Assembly (NCBI GenBank): GCA_030998015.1
Contig: JARWMV010000251.1
Coordinates: 124,001-188,000 of the forward strand
Length of the DNA stretch: 64,000 nucleotides
Origin: Ceratorhiza oryzae-sativae
Lineage: Eukaryota > Basidiomycota > Agaricomycetes > Cantharellales > Ceratobasidiaceae
Reading direction: 5' to 3'
The notes beneath the pieces were generated by a model, which was not told the DNA's origin, searched no databases, and saw only the letters and a program-made list of their open reading frames with translations. Every line of letters begins with the position of its first letter. Within the stretch, counting starts at the first letter, position 1. Both the position numbers and the translations under genes were made by a program. This document shows positions 12,771 to 25,246 of the stretch, one piece after another.

Positions 12771-14570
12771 AACGTAAACGTTTGGTTCTCTTCTATACCT
12801 TCCTTTTTGTTACGAAAATCTACGCTATTATATATATTACTCCTAGTTGCCGCGTACGAAGCGCCCCAGAGGCTCAACCCTGTGTGGTGCATGCAAAAAC
12901 TCAGCCAGTAATCACTATGCACAACCCATTCACCACCGCTTTCAGGCGATTTGTCAACTTAGCGTTACTCAAGGTGGTGCGTGACCTGTGAAAATGAAGG
13001 TTAAGACGAAGCCCAAGCATCGGTCTTCCGTCTCGCCCAACCGTTAACTTTTCGGGTACAGTTAGCACAGTGCCTGAACATTGGCCAAACAAACGCCGGC
13101 GATTCACTTGCAAAACGACTTTGAACCGATCATGAATCAACCCACAAGGCTCAACAAATGCCGAGGTCGGGTACAAAAACCATGGCCTGGAACTCCCGTA
13201 TTTCCTCTCGTCTGCTCGCCTCGCTTCTGTGGTGACTTCAGCTTCCTACAGACGTGCCATAGCCTACTGTTCGTGCGGAATGGGTATGTAGGCAGGCTTA
13301 TTCACTCAATCGAGATACGGGCGCTAACCTTATGCAAAATAGCAATAGAAGAATACATGTATTTCGCATATGCTATCAGATACTCGGTGATGCTCCGTGC
13401 TACTCATCAGTGCGTCGTCTGCACTAATCAATTGACCGCGTAGTCGTGTAACATCCCATGAGATGTATGCTGTAACTGTCTTACCTACGCTCGGGCTAAA
13501 CGGACAGAATAAACTGGATTTCAAAAAAAAAAAAACCCCCTGAGATCTGCTGCCTCATGTCGAATTGATACTTTATCTAAAAATAGTCTCAACCGAGCCG
13601 TAGAATTGGTATACCTCCATGTCCAAGACTAGGTGTGCGCGGGCCTTGGGTGTGGGCAATCACGTGCTTAGTCTAAACCTTTACGGGACTAACATGCTGG
13701 AGTGGCTAATCATTGCTGGACGCTCACCACCCCTTTGACTCAGTACAATCATGTTTTTATCCAGAATTTTATCGACTTTTCGGGCAATGAGCAACCTTTT
13801 GAGATGCTTGTCAACCACAATCCCATTTAAGCGTTTGCCTCATTATCTCAAACTGCACCGCTGTGGTATCATCTCTCTGTGCGCTATGCAGCGATACCAA
13901 CGGTAACATTTAGGTTCTTCTGGCTATCCGGCGTATTCCTTCACGTTATAGCGACCAGCGCATAGAGCCATCAATCTGAGTGATGCTCATACGTAACGGT
14001 TCCGTCTCATTTCCGCATGGATACGGTTAACTCGCCGCTCAGCTTTCACTTTCCCCAGCGCACCGTACAAACCTCGACCACAACTAACCGCTGCCTTGCA
14101 TTTGTCACTAAAAAGCTCCTCACGAATGACCGAATCGGTTTAGTTCGCTCTCCTACCTCGAGCATCCACGATCAGCTGGGGTGCTGCACATCCTTGCTAC
14201 TGCTCGGCAGCGCTACATGAACACGATGGTCATCCTAAATCTGTGAGATAAGCTACGTCATTTCACTTCGCATTCGCACCTCACTTATTGACGCGCCAGA
14301 GGCTGCCAACAAGTTATCCCATTCCACGCAATTTGTATTTGCATACAGTCAGTCAGACCGGGACTCTCGCGGGACTAGCGAAAAATAACCAGCAGGCCTT
14401 AAATACCCCAAATTATAGAAATTCAGAGTTTTTATATTGAAAGGGAGTTCTGCGGAGAAGAGACATCGGGTGGTATATAAGTGTGAGAGCATATGCGCTT
14501 GTCGAACACGGCCATCACACCTCACGATCATCTCTTCGCCTCACCACTAGCTTCAGCCTTCTAGTAAATC
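12771..14570. other. Intergenic, 1.8 kb
   Basis: No gene recognised. Open frames at 12901-13176 (minus) and 13081-13443 (plus) lie on top of each other without domain or splice support. A run of 13 A followed by five C lies near 13522-13540. The last 170 bp form the promoter of the zinc-cluster gene. Confidence 0.4.
14474..14480 (+). promoter_or_regulatory. TATA box of the zinc-cluster gene
   Basis: TATATAA lies 91 bp before the start codon of the Zn2Cys6 gene, a usual distance for a TATA-driven fungal promoter. Confidence 0.45.
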
Positions 14571-17184
14571 ATGTCTTCAGTGGCTGGGGGTCCACCGAAC
14601 CGACGTGGCCAATACACAAGTCGAGCCTGTAACGAGTGCCGCCGCCGCCGGTCCAAGTGTGACGGGGCTCGCCCAACGTGTGGCTCTTGTTCGTTTTATG
14701 TACGTGGCTTCTGTTGAAATGCAGAACAATTTAGTCTAACAGCCTAACAGGGACATCAGGTCAATCCGCTTAACTGCCCAAACCTAATTTGCGTGACTTA
14801 CATTCACTGAAAGTGCTCATGGGGAAACGAGAGCGATGCCCATCGCCCACCAACGAAACAGCTTGTTGAGACCCTTCGGGTCAAAGTACAAGTTTTGGAG
14901 AATGAGCTTGCTCGACTCCGTGCCGCCAGGCATGAACAAGATGATCAAGCAACCGGCGCCGTGACTCCGGCCTCGATCCTGACCCATAGCAGCGCCTCAG
15001 TTGTACGGGAGACCCGCTTTCCGAGTGAATCCCGACTGACCGTAAGAAGCGATCGAAAATTCATTGCTCCGGTGTAACTATTTTTCTCTAGGCCCCCGAT
15101 GCAGCGCCCACGCGTAGAGAACATGCGCAGCAATCTCCTTGGTTGGCATACTTAAAGGAGCGCACTGACGCTCTTGTCGGTCAGCCACCAGGCATTGCTT
15201 ACCAGTTCATATTCAACATCGATACCGCCGCCCCTCCTAACGAGCAACCTGAAGGTTCATACCACAGTGTAGTGTGCGATTGGAACCGACATCTCCCGGT
15301 ACTTGACGGCATACAGTTTACACGCCTAGAACATGATACGTTGCTCGACAAGTGTTTCAAGTACTCGAGCTCCTGGTTGATGAGTATAGTCCCTCAATTC
15401 TTCCTTTACGACATGCTTCGCGCACTTGCTTATGCTCACGAGACTCCTGAAATCGACTACTATTCCCCACTTCTCCATTGCTCGTTGCTTGCGTTCGCGG
15501 CAGCACTTTCAGATGACCCCCTGATAAAACAGCCCGGGACTCGCAAGAGATTTGCGGACACGGCAAAGCAGTTGCTCCACGATGAGCTCCGCCAACCCAA
15601 CGTCTGTTTTATCCAAGCGCTGATGTTTCTTTCGGAATATCACTGTGGGATTGGAGAGGCTTCGCGAGGGTATATGTATCTGGGTACGTCCGCTATACAT
15701 GTCCTGTTTTAGGGTTTCTTCTTGCACGCTCACTTCATACCTCTCTTCTTTCAATAATTTAGGAATGGCCATTCACGCCGTCCGGGCTCGTGAGTTGACC
15801 ACAATAAATGCATAAGGCCTGGGACTGAAAACTCAGCAGTTGACTTTGGTAAATCCGAGCTTCGGCCACCAGCGATGTCCGGTTGGTGTTTTTGGTCAGT
15901 TTACTCCAAGGTATCCTCGAGGCAGCGTGCTTCAAACTCAGTTAATCATATTCGACCGATTTCTAGATAAAATTATGGTGCGGTCATTTTTTGTTCGGCA
16001 AGACTCGGGTAGCAAAGTTCGGAAGCTGAAGTTTAAATACATTAAAGTCGTTAGAACTGAACATGGAAAGCAATCTACGGTCCATGAGCCGTCCCACATT
16101 GGAATTTCCCGCTGTGGACTGGGAAATTGACCGCTGGCTCTGGCCTGGTCTCGGGTCGTCAAGCGGGCAGGCTACAGGCAGTCGACTCACTCAAGTGTTT
16201 GCTGAGAGCTGTAGGCTTATGCTTATTATGGAATCGGTCATCCGCCTGCGGTGAGTCGGTTGCTGGGTTGCTTCAGTTCGACGAGTTGCTAATCAAGAAC
16301 TCGATCAGGCACCCGAGTGGACCGGCAGCTGTATTCGTCGGAGATAATCGGGCGACTGAAATCCAGTTTGTTACTTTCATACCAAGCCTAAATTGACACC
16401 CAACTGATACACTTTATTAGCTGGAAGCTGGATGCTTGGCTCAGTGAACTACCAACGGATCTTTTGGTTTCAGAAAATACTTCAACCGCGCTCCCACAAA
16501 TTATCGCGCTTAATATTGCTTACTGGTGGATTATCCTGCTACTTCACCAACCTTACTACCGCCCAACCCCGGATAGGAACGCCCCACCTGTTAGTGCATT
16601 GAGCCATTCGGCGACCTATCGGACATGCTATGTGATCGCGCAGCGCAAAGAATCATGTTGCTGCTAGACTTGTATGTCCAGTTGTATGGGCTTTCGCTCC
16701 TTCCTCGCAGTTTGATCCCGGTACGAGAAACTCATCACCATAGCGTTTCTATAATTCACGATTGAAATAACTCGCAGGCAATACAAGCGGTTGGTATTTT
16801 ACATCTGAAACGGCTGACGTCCACTCCCGACAAATCCAATGCTCAAGGTGTTATCCGAGACTGCGTTGCTGCTTTGCGCACTATTGCCAACACATGGCAA
16901 AGTGCGGAGCAGTATGCGGATCATTTACAAGGACTTCTGGAGGAATATTACTCTGAGTTACCTACACAGCGGTGAGGCCGTGCTTTCATACCACATCGGA
17001 GTTAAACATTGACACTGATTTTAGGCAGCTAACGCCAATTGATACTTCATGGTTACCCAATGCGGGATACCATCCACAAAGTGCTGCTCACGAGCGTGAA
17101 GCAACTCCGGCTGAACGTGGCTCGAGTTATTCATACAGTATCCATGAAGCACATCCCAGTAGCCAGTGTGTCCAATTCAGTTGA
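14571..17184 (+). CDS. Zn2Cys6 transcription factor with fungal-specific middle domain
   Basis: DNA-binding regulator of the fungal zinc-binuclear-cluster class; target pathway unknown. Exon 1 (14571-14699) codes ACNECRRRRSKCDG and CGSC. A 9-nt exon (14751-14759, codes GHQ) and exon 3 (from 14814, CSWGNE) complete the canonical C-x2-C-x6-C-x6-C-x2-C-x6-C. A coiled coil follows (TLRVKVQVLENELARLRAAR). The middle domain includes FFLYDMLRALAYAH, LHCSLLAFAAALSDD, SEYHCGIGEASRGYMYLG and, later, LNIAYWWIILLLHQPYY and LCDRAAQRIMLLLDLYVQLY. Two frame problems: the exon end at the AAG/gtatcc junction near 15918 is one base short for phase, and a one-base shift sits near 16590 between NAPPVS and DLSDMLCDRAAQR. 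The gene is therefore either active with assembly errors or beginning to decay. A decayed paralog follows in tandem. Confidence 0.78.
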
Positions 17185-17774
17185 GTGGCGAACTGCTAAT
17201 TGACCGAGTAAATGTAGAAACTGAATCGAAGTTCCATCTATTCAACATCACACCTCTGCTGTATTTCCCTCTAGTTTCTCGATTATTGTATTCATTACAT
17301 AAACGTACTATTTGTCGCTGAAGTCTGCTAAGTGTGAAGTCGTTGAGCCCACGATATCGCGAGCCCGCACGGGGCCGGCTCTCACCGCTCATCATAGGCA
17401 ACTCGAAAAGCCATTCCAAGCGGTTTGAAAGGATGATTCCCCCGGAGTCAAGCAGGTCGACGGACGTTGATTTCTCTCCCTAACAGATTAAAGACTTACT
17501 CGCAAGGAGCCCAATGTTTTCTATCAGCAAGAAATTCCGGTTGCTTTCCGTTTAGCGCGCAGCGGTCAGAATGTCGGGGAGCTGAAGAAATTTCATCATA
17601 GATTAGGGGCTCGAGTTAGAGACACAGTGCGTATTGGAATGGAAATTCAACGGAGATTTATCCGAGAACGAGACACATTTTTGAAGGGATGTAGGCATGT
17701 TTGACACAAGCATCACATATTTCATTCATCCCTCCGATATCGCCAACTTACCAAATACGCTTAGTTAACCCACC
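17185..17774. other. Spacer between the tandem zinc-cluster copies
   Basis: About 590 bp between the intact and the decayed copy. No coding signal. It presumably holds the 3' UTR of the first gene and the former promoter of the second. Confidence 0.4.
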
Positions 17775-19400
17775 ATGGCGTCAGCACCAACCACAGCTTC
17801 CGGTAGACGCGGACAGTACACGAGCCGGGCTTGTAACGAATGCCGCCGTCGCTGATGCAAATGCGACGGAGCCCGCCCAGATTGTGGTTCCTGTTTATCA
17901 TATGTATGCAAAAATCTGTCGAGTTATTCGACTATATAGCCTAACTTTTTAACTAGGGAATTGAGGTGATAAACAACTATTACCTAAATTAAATATCATG
18001 ATTAACCTATCCTGACAGTGTTCGTGGAGTAACGAAAGCGGCGCCCATTTCACCTACAAAACAGTTGGTCAAGACACTCCGCATCAAAGTGCAGGTATTA
18101 GAGAAAGAGCTTCCCCAGCTAGAAGATATAAAAAGAGGACATCACAGTCGAGCGTTTCGCCCCAGGACTCCAGCTCTTCCGACAAGCGTCCCGCCCACAA
18201 GGGACACGCGGATTCCGAGCCAATTCCGACCAACAGTAAAAACCAAAGACTAGGTTTTTTCTCCTCTAACTACGTCAATATAGCCCCCGTATCGGAATCA
18301 TCCTAGACAACTCGTTGGACAATCCCCTTGGCTAGGCTGGCATTCTCGTAGCGCTGTGAATTCGCTTCCCAGCACCACTTATCAGTTTATTTCCATCATC
18401 GATACCTCCATCCCGCTTGATGAGCAAGATGAATATATTCGTCCTGACTTGCTATGCGGTTGGAATCGCCACCTGCCCTGCCGTCGCTTGACGGCATACA
18501 GCCGACGCGCCTCGACCATGACACGTTGATCTACCGACGTTTCAGGTACTCAGGCTGCTGGTTGATAAGTATAGTAGTCTCACAGTTCTTTTTATATGAC
18601 ATGCTCCATTCTATTGCTGACACGCACAATACTAAGTATGCTGCTATTCCCCATTACTCCATTGTTCGCCACTCGCTTTCGCAACGGCGTTTTCAGACCA
18701 TCCGGCCATAAAACAGATAGCGGTAGGCAATAGATTCGCAGAGCGAGGGAAGTAACTTCTGCACAAGGAGCTGCACTGGCCGAGTTTGTCTCTCATTCAT
18801 GCTCTATTATTTATATCCGAATACCACTGTAGACTTGGAGAAGGTACAGGGGGGTATATGTACTTAGGTCCGTTGGAATCCCCTGCTCTTGCTCGATTTC
18901 ATCTTAATTTTCTTACGCTCATACTCCCTAAATTCTGTTAGGCATGGGCATGGGAGCAACTCGTGCATGTAAGCCGGCTTTTGGAGTCCTGAACTTCAAA
19001 AGCTGAAACAGTTCAAGTTGAATTTGGGAAGCCCGAGGTCCATCGATCCAGCAGATCAGTAGCATCCGCCATGTCTGATTGGTGCTTTTGACCTATGTAT
19101 TCCCATGGTGCGTCTGCGTGGACTTGAACACAAATATCCTCATGGCGTCTGTAGATAAAACTATGTCAGTACTTGAAGTCCGCGACCTTCAGCCTGACTG
19201 ACTGGTTGCTAAATAACCTGGGAGTCGCTAGAGGTGAGCATGGATTGCGAGTTACGGTCTGGGGCGTATCTTGCGTTGGATCTTCCCCGCACTGATTGGG
19301 AGATAGACCGTTGGTATAATGTAGCACCAGATGGGCATGGCTAAGGTAGCTGGCTCACCCAAGTTTTTGTTGAAAGATGTAAACTTAGCTTAATCGCTGA
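17775..19400 (+). pseudogene. Decayed tandem copy of the Zn2Cys6 transcription factor
   Basis: Parallel to the gene before it, exon for exon. It starts at the ATG at 17775 with RRGQYTSRACNECRRR, then an in-frame TGA (17853-17855) replaces an Arg codon inside the zinc cluster. The following CKCDGARPDCGSC, a 9-nt exon GGAATTGAG (17957-17965), the coiled-coil segment LRIKVQVLEKELPQLEDI and LDGIQPTRLDHDTLIYRRF are still readable. Further on the frame breaks repeatedly: FFLYDMLHSIADTH is readable, but the region after 18660 needs several shifts, and a TGA replaces the codon after DWCF near 19091. The segment TDWEIDRWYNVAPDG near 19290 still matches DWEIDRW of the first copy. The 3' limit is approximate. 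Confidence 0.85.
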
Positions 19401-19885
19401 CGCCATAATTATTTGCAGTAAGTTCGGCACCGTAGACCCAATATTCCAGCTGCTTACAAGACCACAAAGTCGTTCGAGTACGACCACAGTTCGACTTGTT
19501 GGCTCGCCATTCGCTCATACTTATCCTAGCGATCCAACGAGCGTGGGCGGGACACTTACTCAACTCGGCGTCAAACACTGCTTCCGCAGATTCTATGCCG
19601 GGGAGGTTCACAAGGCAACTCGACAGAAGGAGCATCTCGCTATTCGGCGGTCGTTATATCCTTAAATCATAAGCACCTTCTGTATGAACGTTTGATTCGA
19701 TCCAGAGGCTCATGTGAATGATAAGTTAACTTTGCTTTCTGCTATCTCGCGCGTGGAAAGTATCGACAGTTTGCCACTAGTCGATAGGTATAATCCATTC
19801 GCAATAGCGCATGTTAGAACTTTGATGGTAGCCGCTCTAGGTTTGCTCAAGTGACAATGTCGGTGTCAGAATTACAATCAAACAA
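19401..19885. other. Pseudogene tail and spacer
   Basis: May contain unrecognisable 3' parts of the zinc-cluster pseudogene. The minus-strand frame at 19390-19635 has no family features. Confidence 0.35.
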
Positions 19886-21505
19886 ATGGTACTGTACATG
19901 ATCCTTCGCCATCAAGTAACCATTCGATCGCAAATAAACCCCTTGGTGATCACCATGTCACTTGGCAAGGGTATAACTGCGATTGTGCTTAACTACGCTC
20001 GTCTTGAAAACGTCAAGGCCATAACTGCGCATCTGTGCAGCGAACAACTCCGAGATGTAATACATCACGTAATTATTTGGAACAATAATATTGATCACCC
20101 GATATCAGACAAGGTGAGTATTAGACGAATTAGAATATAATTAGTGCATTCCAACATTGTGAGCCAACCTTCGTGTGGCAGGACTTTGAGTATTGCTTAC
20201 CGGATGGGATGTTGAACATAATAAATGCCCCCAGCAACTTGTATTTCCAGGCTCGGTTTCTGGCGTGCATAGAGGCACCGACAGAGTTGTGCCTTGTCCA
20301 GGTACGCCGTTTAAGTACCATTTAGGTGTGAGAATTGGAGTTACATCAAACAGTTTAGGATGACGACTATCTTGTGTCTTCCGAGGCTATTCGAGCACTC
20401 CGAATGTATTCGGAGTTGACCCAGTCCTCAAGCAACCAGAATCCGATCCACCTGCTTCCCCCACATGAACATCTCTCAACCACTCTCCGAACTCGTAAGA
20501 TGGATAAATATATTGCGTCATTCGCATGGTTAGGACATGGAACTCTGCTCACGAGAACGTGCGCGCGCTCCTTCATTAGCCTACTCAGGACCTTGTCGGA
20601 CAATCGAGAGGACGTCATGAAAATGGCGGACAATTTCTTTTCTATCCTGCTGAATCGCCCAGCAGAGATCTGGCTAGACCCTGGCACCCACTTTGAAGCA
20701 GGCCGAGAGGAAGCCTTTACAGTTGGCGCTGAGGGTGACGAGAGAAATTGGCACTATATCGTAAGTGCACAATCGATTGTGGGATTATCGGTGGACTGAA
20801 TCTATGGAAGCAACTCGCGGAGGCGTATCTTGAACATATAGTATCTCAGCATAGGATAATACCGGAGAAAGAGCTCGACGCATTCGCCACTGCTCCTTTC
20901 TGGGACGGCGAACTGATTACTCGTGCACCCGTACTGGCTCCTGGCCGCATAGGTTTATGGTCAACGAATATCCCAATGCTCCCACCGGGAACCATTGAAG
21001 CGGGATCGGCTGCAAAGGACTTGCGATCTGCAGATCAGATGAGTAGAGCTCTGATAACGAATACGGATTATGAGGTACACCCAGCACAGTCTCGCATGTA
21101 TTGGAGATGGAATTGCATCCACCATATTCCGGAGCCCAGGAGGTATGTCCTAATCATAGTTTCTGCAAAGCGAGTATGATGAGATAGGTTAGGTTGTCAG
21201 GAAGGTCAATGGGTTCGGTTTGATTTTCTTCTAGGCGACAGACTTCAAGCGTAACTTTCAAGTGGCGCATAGAGCCCGAATTCATCTCAGAGATCGAACG
21301 CATGACATATGATGCGCTCGCCGAGAACGAGGGCTGGATAAAAATGAATATTCAGCAAATTGAACCAGTCGATGACGGCTCTTGTACTACTTGCCTTGCG
21401 CTGGCCTGTCCGACCTCTCTCATTGCAGTCAGGGCTAGTGTTGGGCCGGGCTCTGCGACTCGGCCCGCTTGGGGTGTTATTGAGTGCCTTGTAGAGGCGG
21501 CCTAA
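19886..21505 (+). CDS. Putative glycosyltransferase (GT-A fold, DxD motif)
   Basis: Likely nucleotide-sugar-dependent glycosyltransferase of a family I recall from agaricomycetes; exact CAZy family and acceptor unknown. The N-terminal strand-helix TAIVLNYARLENVKAITAHL and the sequence HHVIIWNNN are typical of exostosin/GT64-like or GT2-like GT-A domains. SNLYFQARFLACIEAPTELC precedes the DDDYLV metal-binding motif (20359-20373). HLLPPHEHLSTTLR, FAWLGHGTLL and KMADNFFSILLNRP follow. Introns at 20114-20181, 20302-20358 and 20761-20810, and one around 21144-21234, keep the frame. The start is uncertain: 19886 is the first Met, 19955 the next, and no signal anchor is visible, so an upstream exon may be missing. 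The C-terminal 140 residues match no domain I recognise. Confidence 0.7.
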
Positions 21506-21943
21506 TCGCGCAGCCGCCCTGTTTGGGAGATAGCTATTGTTCCTTCCCAGATGACATATTGTCCGACAATTTAAGTATTGAGCCCGCCAATATGAAATCG
21601 TTACGGCTACCCATAAGCGTGGTCTCCTCGTTTTAAGCCACGATGCCTCGGGCTATGACGTGTTCCCGAGCCGGTTTTGGACTGGCAAATTTATTCACCA
21701 GTGAGGAGTGGACATGCACATCACTGAAAAAAAAGACAACAGAAGATATGCCACATTGTTGCGTGAGGGCTGATACATGCCAGCGTCTCACACGCATTTA
21801 GGGACGAAATATGCGAAATCAAAAAAAGCCTCCGTGGCCTGTGCCACACAAGGACAAAGTGTGGCAGACTGGCCAGGAGCGCGTCACGACGCACGACCAC
21901 AAGCCTACGAGTTTTGCCCTCGGTTCCTCTGCTATCTTCCGCC
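21506..21943. other. Intergenic, striatin promoter region
   Basis: No coding evidence. The open frames here are on both strands and lack motifs. Should contain the striatin promoter and leader. Confidence 0.4.
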
Positions 21944-24900
21944 ATGCTTGGCCACTACATGCCGGCCGCAATGATGGCGGGTCGAGGGGAGCAGATGCAG
22001 AGTCCCATTCACCAGCAACCGCAACCGCAACAGCAGCACCTCCTCTCCCAGCAGCATGCAGCAGCTGCAGCAGCAGCAGCAACAGCAGCAACACGCACAA
22101 CAGCAGCAGCAAGGTCACCCTGGTGGACACAACCCTCAACAGGGACAGCAAAACCAGTTTGGCCCCCAAAACGGCAGTGGGGTAGGGCCTCCCCCTCCCA
22201 ACGGCCAGGATATGTCCCTGGCCAGCGTCCTCCACTATCTTCAGTCCGAATGGCGGAGATACGAGCGCGAGAGAAACGAGTGGGAGATTGAGCGCGCTGA
22301 GATGAGAGTAAGTCGTTTGCTCACCAGTCGTCGCGTTTTCGGGTGATTCAAGCATGCGTTATCGCACGCGTAGGCGCGTATCGCCCTGCTTGAAGGCGAG
22401 AGAAGGTCATTTGACAACCTCAAAGTCGATTGGACTCGACGCATAAAGATGCTAGAGTACGCGCTCAAGGTAGAAAGGTATGAATCCCAAGCTGGTAATT
22501 AGAGACATTCCTGATATATTATATAGGACAAAACAGGTCAATCAACCAGCCGCCTCTGCCCCTTCCAACAAACTCGTTGCTCTTCGCAAAGAAGATGATC
22601 CGTCGCCTTTGAAAGAAGGCAGTGGATCGAGCTCACCACGTAGTGAAGGTATGCCATATAATTGTTACCTTTGCATAATATTTATGCTCTTGAGTTAAGA
22701 TATGCCTTTGCCCGGTGAAGCCAGGCAGGGTGCTCCTTCAATCCCAGGGTTGCCCAACTCGCGTCCACAGTCCATCGCAGGCATCAATGGGTTGACCTCT
22801 CAAGCCTCCACTAATCCCCTCGCCATAAAGATGACAGGTCGCGACCCCAAGTCCCGAGCGCGAAGCAAGGATTACCTGAAGCAGTGTCTACAGGAAGTCA
22901 ACTACCTCACATCGCCACAAACTGTCAATCCCCTCCCTAACCGCTCATTGGTGTCCCTCGGTCCAACATCGACACTCGTTGGCACCAGCGCTCAAAATCT
23001 GGGACAACAGGATAATCAGCACCAATCGCAGCCAGGGCAACCACAACACCAGTCTCATCCACAGCACCTTCCTCCACACCAGCCTATCACCGTCGCCCTG
23101 CCGAATCTCCCGCAGTTTCCATCCATGACCGGAATGAGCGAGTCTAGTCAGCACAGTAACGGCGCGGACACGATCGGATTCAGTGGCCGGCCTCGTAAAG
23201 TCATTCAAGAGGTCGGTAAAGACTTCCCTATGCTAAACGGCGGCGGGCTCGAGCCAAGCCTTATGCCCGCAAATACGGGCATTTCGCGGGATGCTTCATC
23301 CGATTCGCGAGACGTAAAGAGTGAAGCTGAACCTACACAACCGCCCCAAGAAGCAATGGATCAATCGGCGCCAGCTCAAGAAGAACCCATGGCCCCTATT
23401 CCACTTGATGAACCAGACCATGGACAGGGGCAAGAGCGTAGTCTCGAATCTCAGCTTGAGGAGCAAGATTCTTCTGCCACTATCCAACAAGGGGCTGGCG
23501 TTGGTGGTATGTTTTCAAGCGATCGTAATCTTGTAACGGCGATATTTCGACCGGACGATCAAGGTGAATGGAAACGAAAGCTCCAAGAAGCTCATGAAGA
23601 GGCGACCCGCGCCGCGATGGGAGGCACAGGGCTCGAGAATATCTCGTTAAAAGATGATTTCGAGGTTGACGAAGTAGATAGCGTGGGGTCGACAGAAGAG
23701 GAGAGTGAGGATAAGGCGAAAGTGTGGAAAACGCGAAAAACCCTGAGGAAGTGAGTAGGAAGTGGGCGTGAAATCTTGTCATATATAATCTAATTGGCGC
23801 GTCGATCAAGCCATCTCGATGCAGTCCGGGCTGTAGCATTCCATCCTAGCGAAATGTGCTTAGCCAGCGGAGGAGACGATTTTACGATCAAAATCTGGCG
23901 TCTAGATCCTTCTACTCTGAGCTCGAACTCGTGAGTTGCGAGTTACGTATTCGCCAAGCTATGAGCCAATCAACTGTTGCCATTTAATAGACGTCAAATC
24001 CAACAAAGCATCGATATCGAACCCCAGATCAACCTACGCGGGCACACCGCCCCGATCACTTGTCTTGTTGCTTCCCAAAAAGGGCTGCTCTTTTCCGCGT
24101 CGATGGACGCGTCCATTCGCATATGGGCATTTCCTCCAGAATCGCACCAACCCTATGCGCCCTATGACCCGAGTTTCTCTCGCGGTGAATTGATCGGTCA
24201 TACCGACGTGGTTTGGGGACTCGCTATTGTTCGAGATGGCACGTGGCTCGCGAGCGGAGGTGCGGACGGCATAGTTAAAGTGTGGGAGGTCTCCGACAAC
24301 GGCGGTAACCTCCGTCTCAGCTGGGGATACAATGGGACTGAGCATGAGGTTCCTGAGGGACATGAGGAAGAAATAATACCGATTGTAGCAGTCGAAGGCA
24401 TCAAGACCGATCTGAAAAAGGTTGCTGTTGCTTACGCCAACTGCATCATCAAGATATTCGATATCGAAACAGGCAAGGAGTTGACAAGGCTCGACGCGAG
24501 CGAGACCTACGGTAAGTACTGGATGCTGAGACTAGTATCAAGCAAGCACTGAGTTACGTGCAGATGGGACATCGGCAACCCAAATCAATGCGATTGCGTC
24601 TCACCCAACCATGCCTTTGCTCGCTACTGCCCACGAGGATAAATATATACGTATCTTTGATATCGCTACAGGTAAATCGGATCGTATCGCGAATTGAGAC
24701 TCCACTGACATTGTTCTAGGTGAATGCCAGCATTCGATGTTGGCCCACCTCGACACCGTCACTACACTGTCGATCGATGCGACTGGTTTCTCGCTTGTCA
24801 GTGGTAGTCACGACGGCTCGATTCGATTCTGGGATATTCTTGGGTCACGAACATGCGTCCAAGAGATTAACGCGCATCGCGAAAAGAGTAACGAGGGTAC

Positions 24901-24982
24901 ACTTGACGTCGAATTCCATCCGAGCATGCCATTTATTGCAAGCGCTGGGGCGGATGGCGTTGTCAAAATCTATGCGTCCTGA
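21944..24982 (+). CDS. Striatin, STRIPAK scaffold
   Basis: Scaffold of the striatin-interacting phosphatase and kinase complex, which in filamentous fungi controls hyphal fusion and fruiting-body development. It has a Gln-rich N-terminus, the striatin coiled coil ([46 protein letters not shown]), a long disordered middle, then WD40 repeats: [14 protein letters not shown]...[21 protein letters not shown]...[20 protein letters not shown]...[32 protein letters not shown]...IRFWDI, ending VVKIYAS. Start: [17 protein letters not shown] (21944) is the natural family start but lies one frame away from the Gln run that begins with Met at 22056. The shift is inside a CAG/CAT-rich tract (22045-22060). 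If 21944 is wrong, 22056 gives an intact gene with a Gln-rich start. Confidence 0.9.
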
Positions 24983-25246
24983 GTCTAGTACTCTACTATT
25001 ACGATCGATTGGTTGTCTGTTCTGGTTATGTATTGTGACGCTGTTTCCCTAATGATGATACTGATTTGTTCAACATCCCTATCCCCAGTGCGGCGGAGAG
25101 ACGCGGTGCATGTATATATTCAATTTATCGTTGACAAACTATTTTTGGGCCGAGTTGGGCGAGTCATAGGCCAGCGTTGCAAATGTTTTGATCAGGTCAG
25201 AAGTTGACCATCGGTCACTTTTCTCCACCATCCCACAAGCAAGTAC

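Noticed and set aside
22045..22130. CAG tract as a free-standing microsatellite
   Set aside because: It codes the Gln-rich N-terminus of striatin, which is common in this family.
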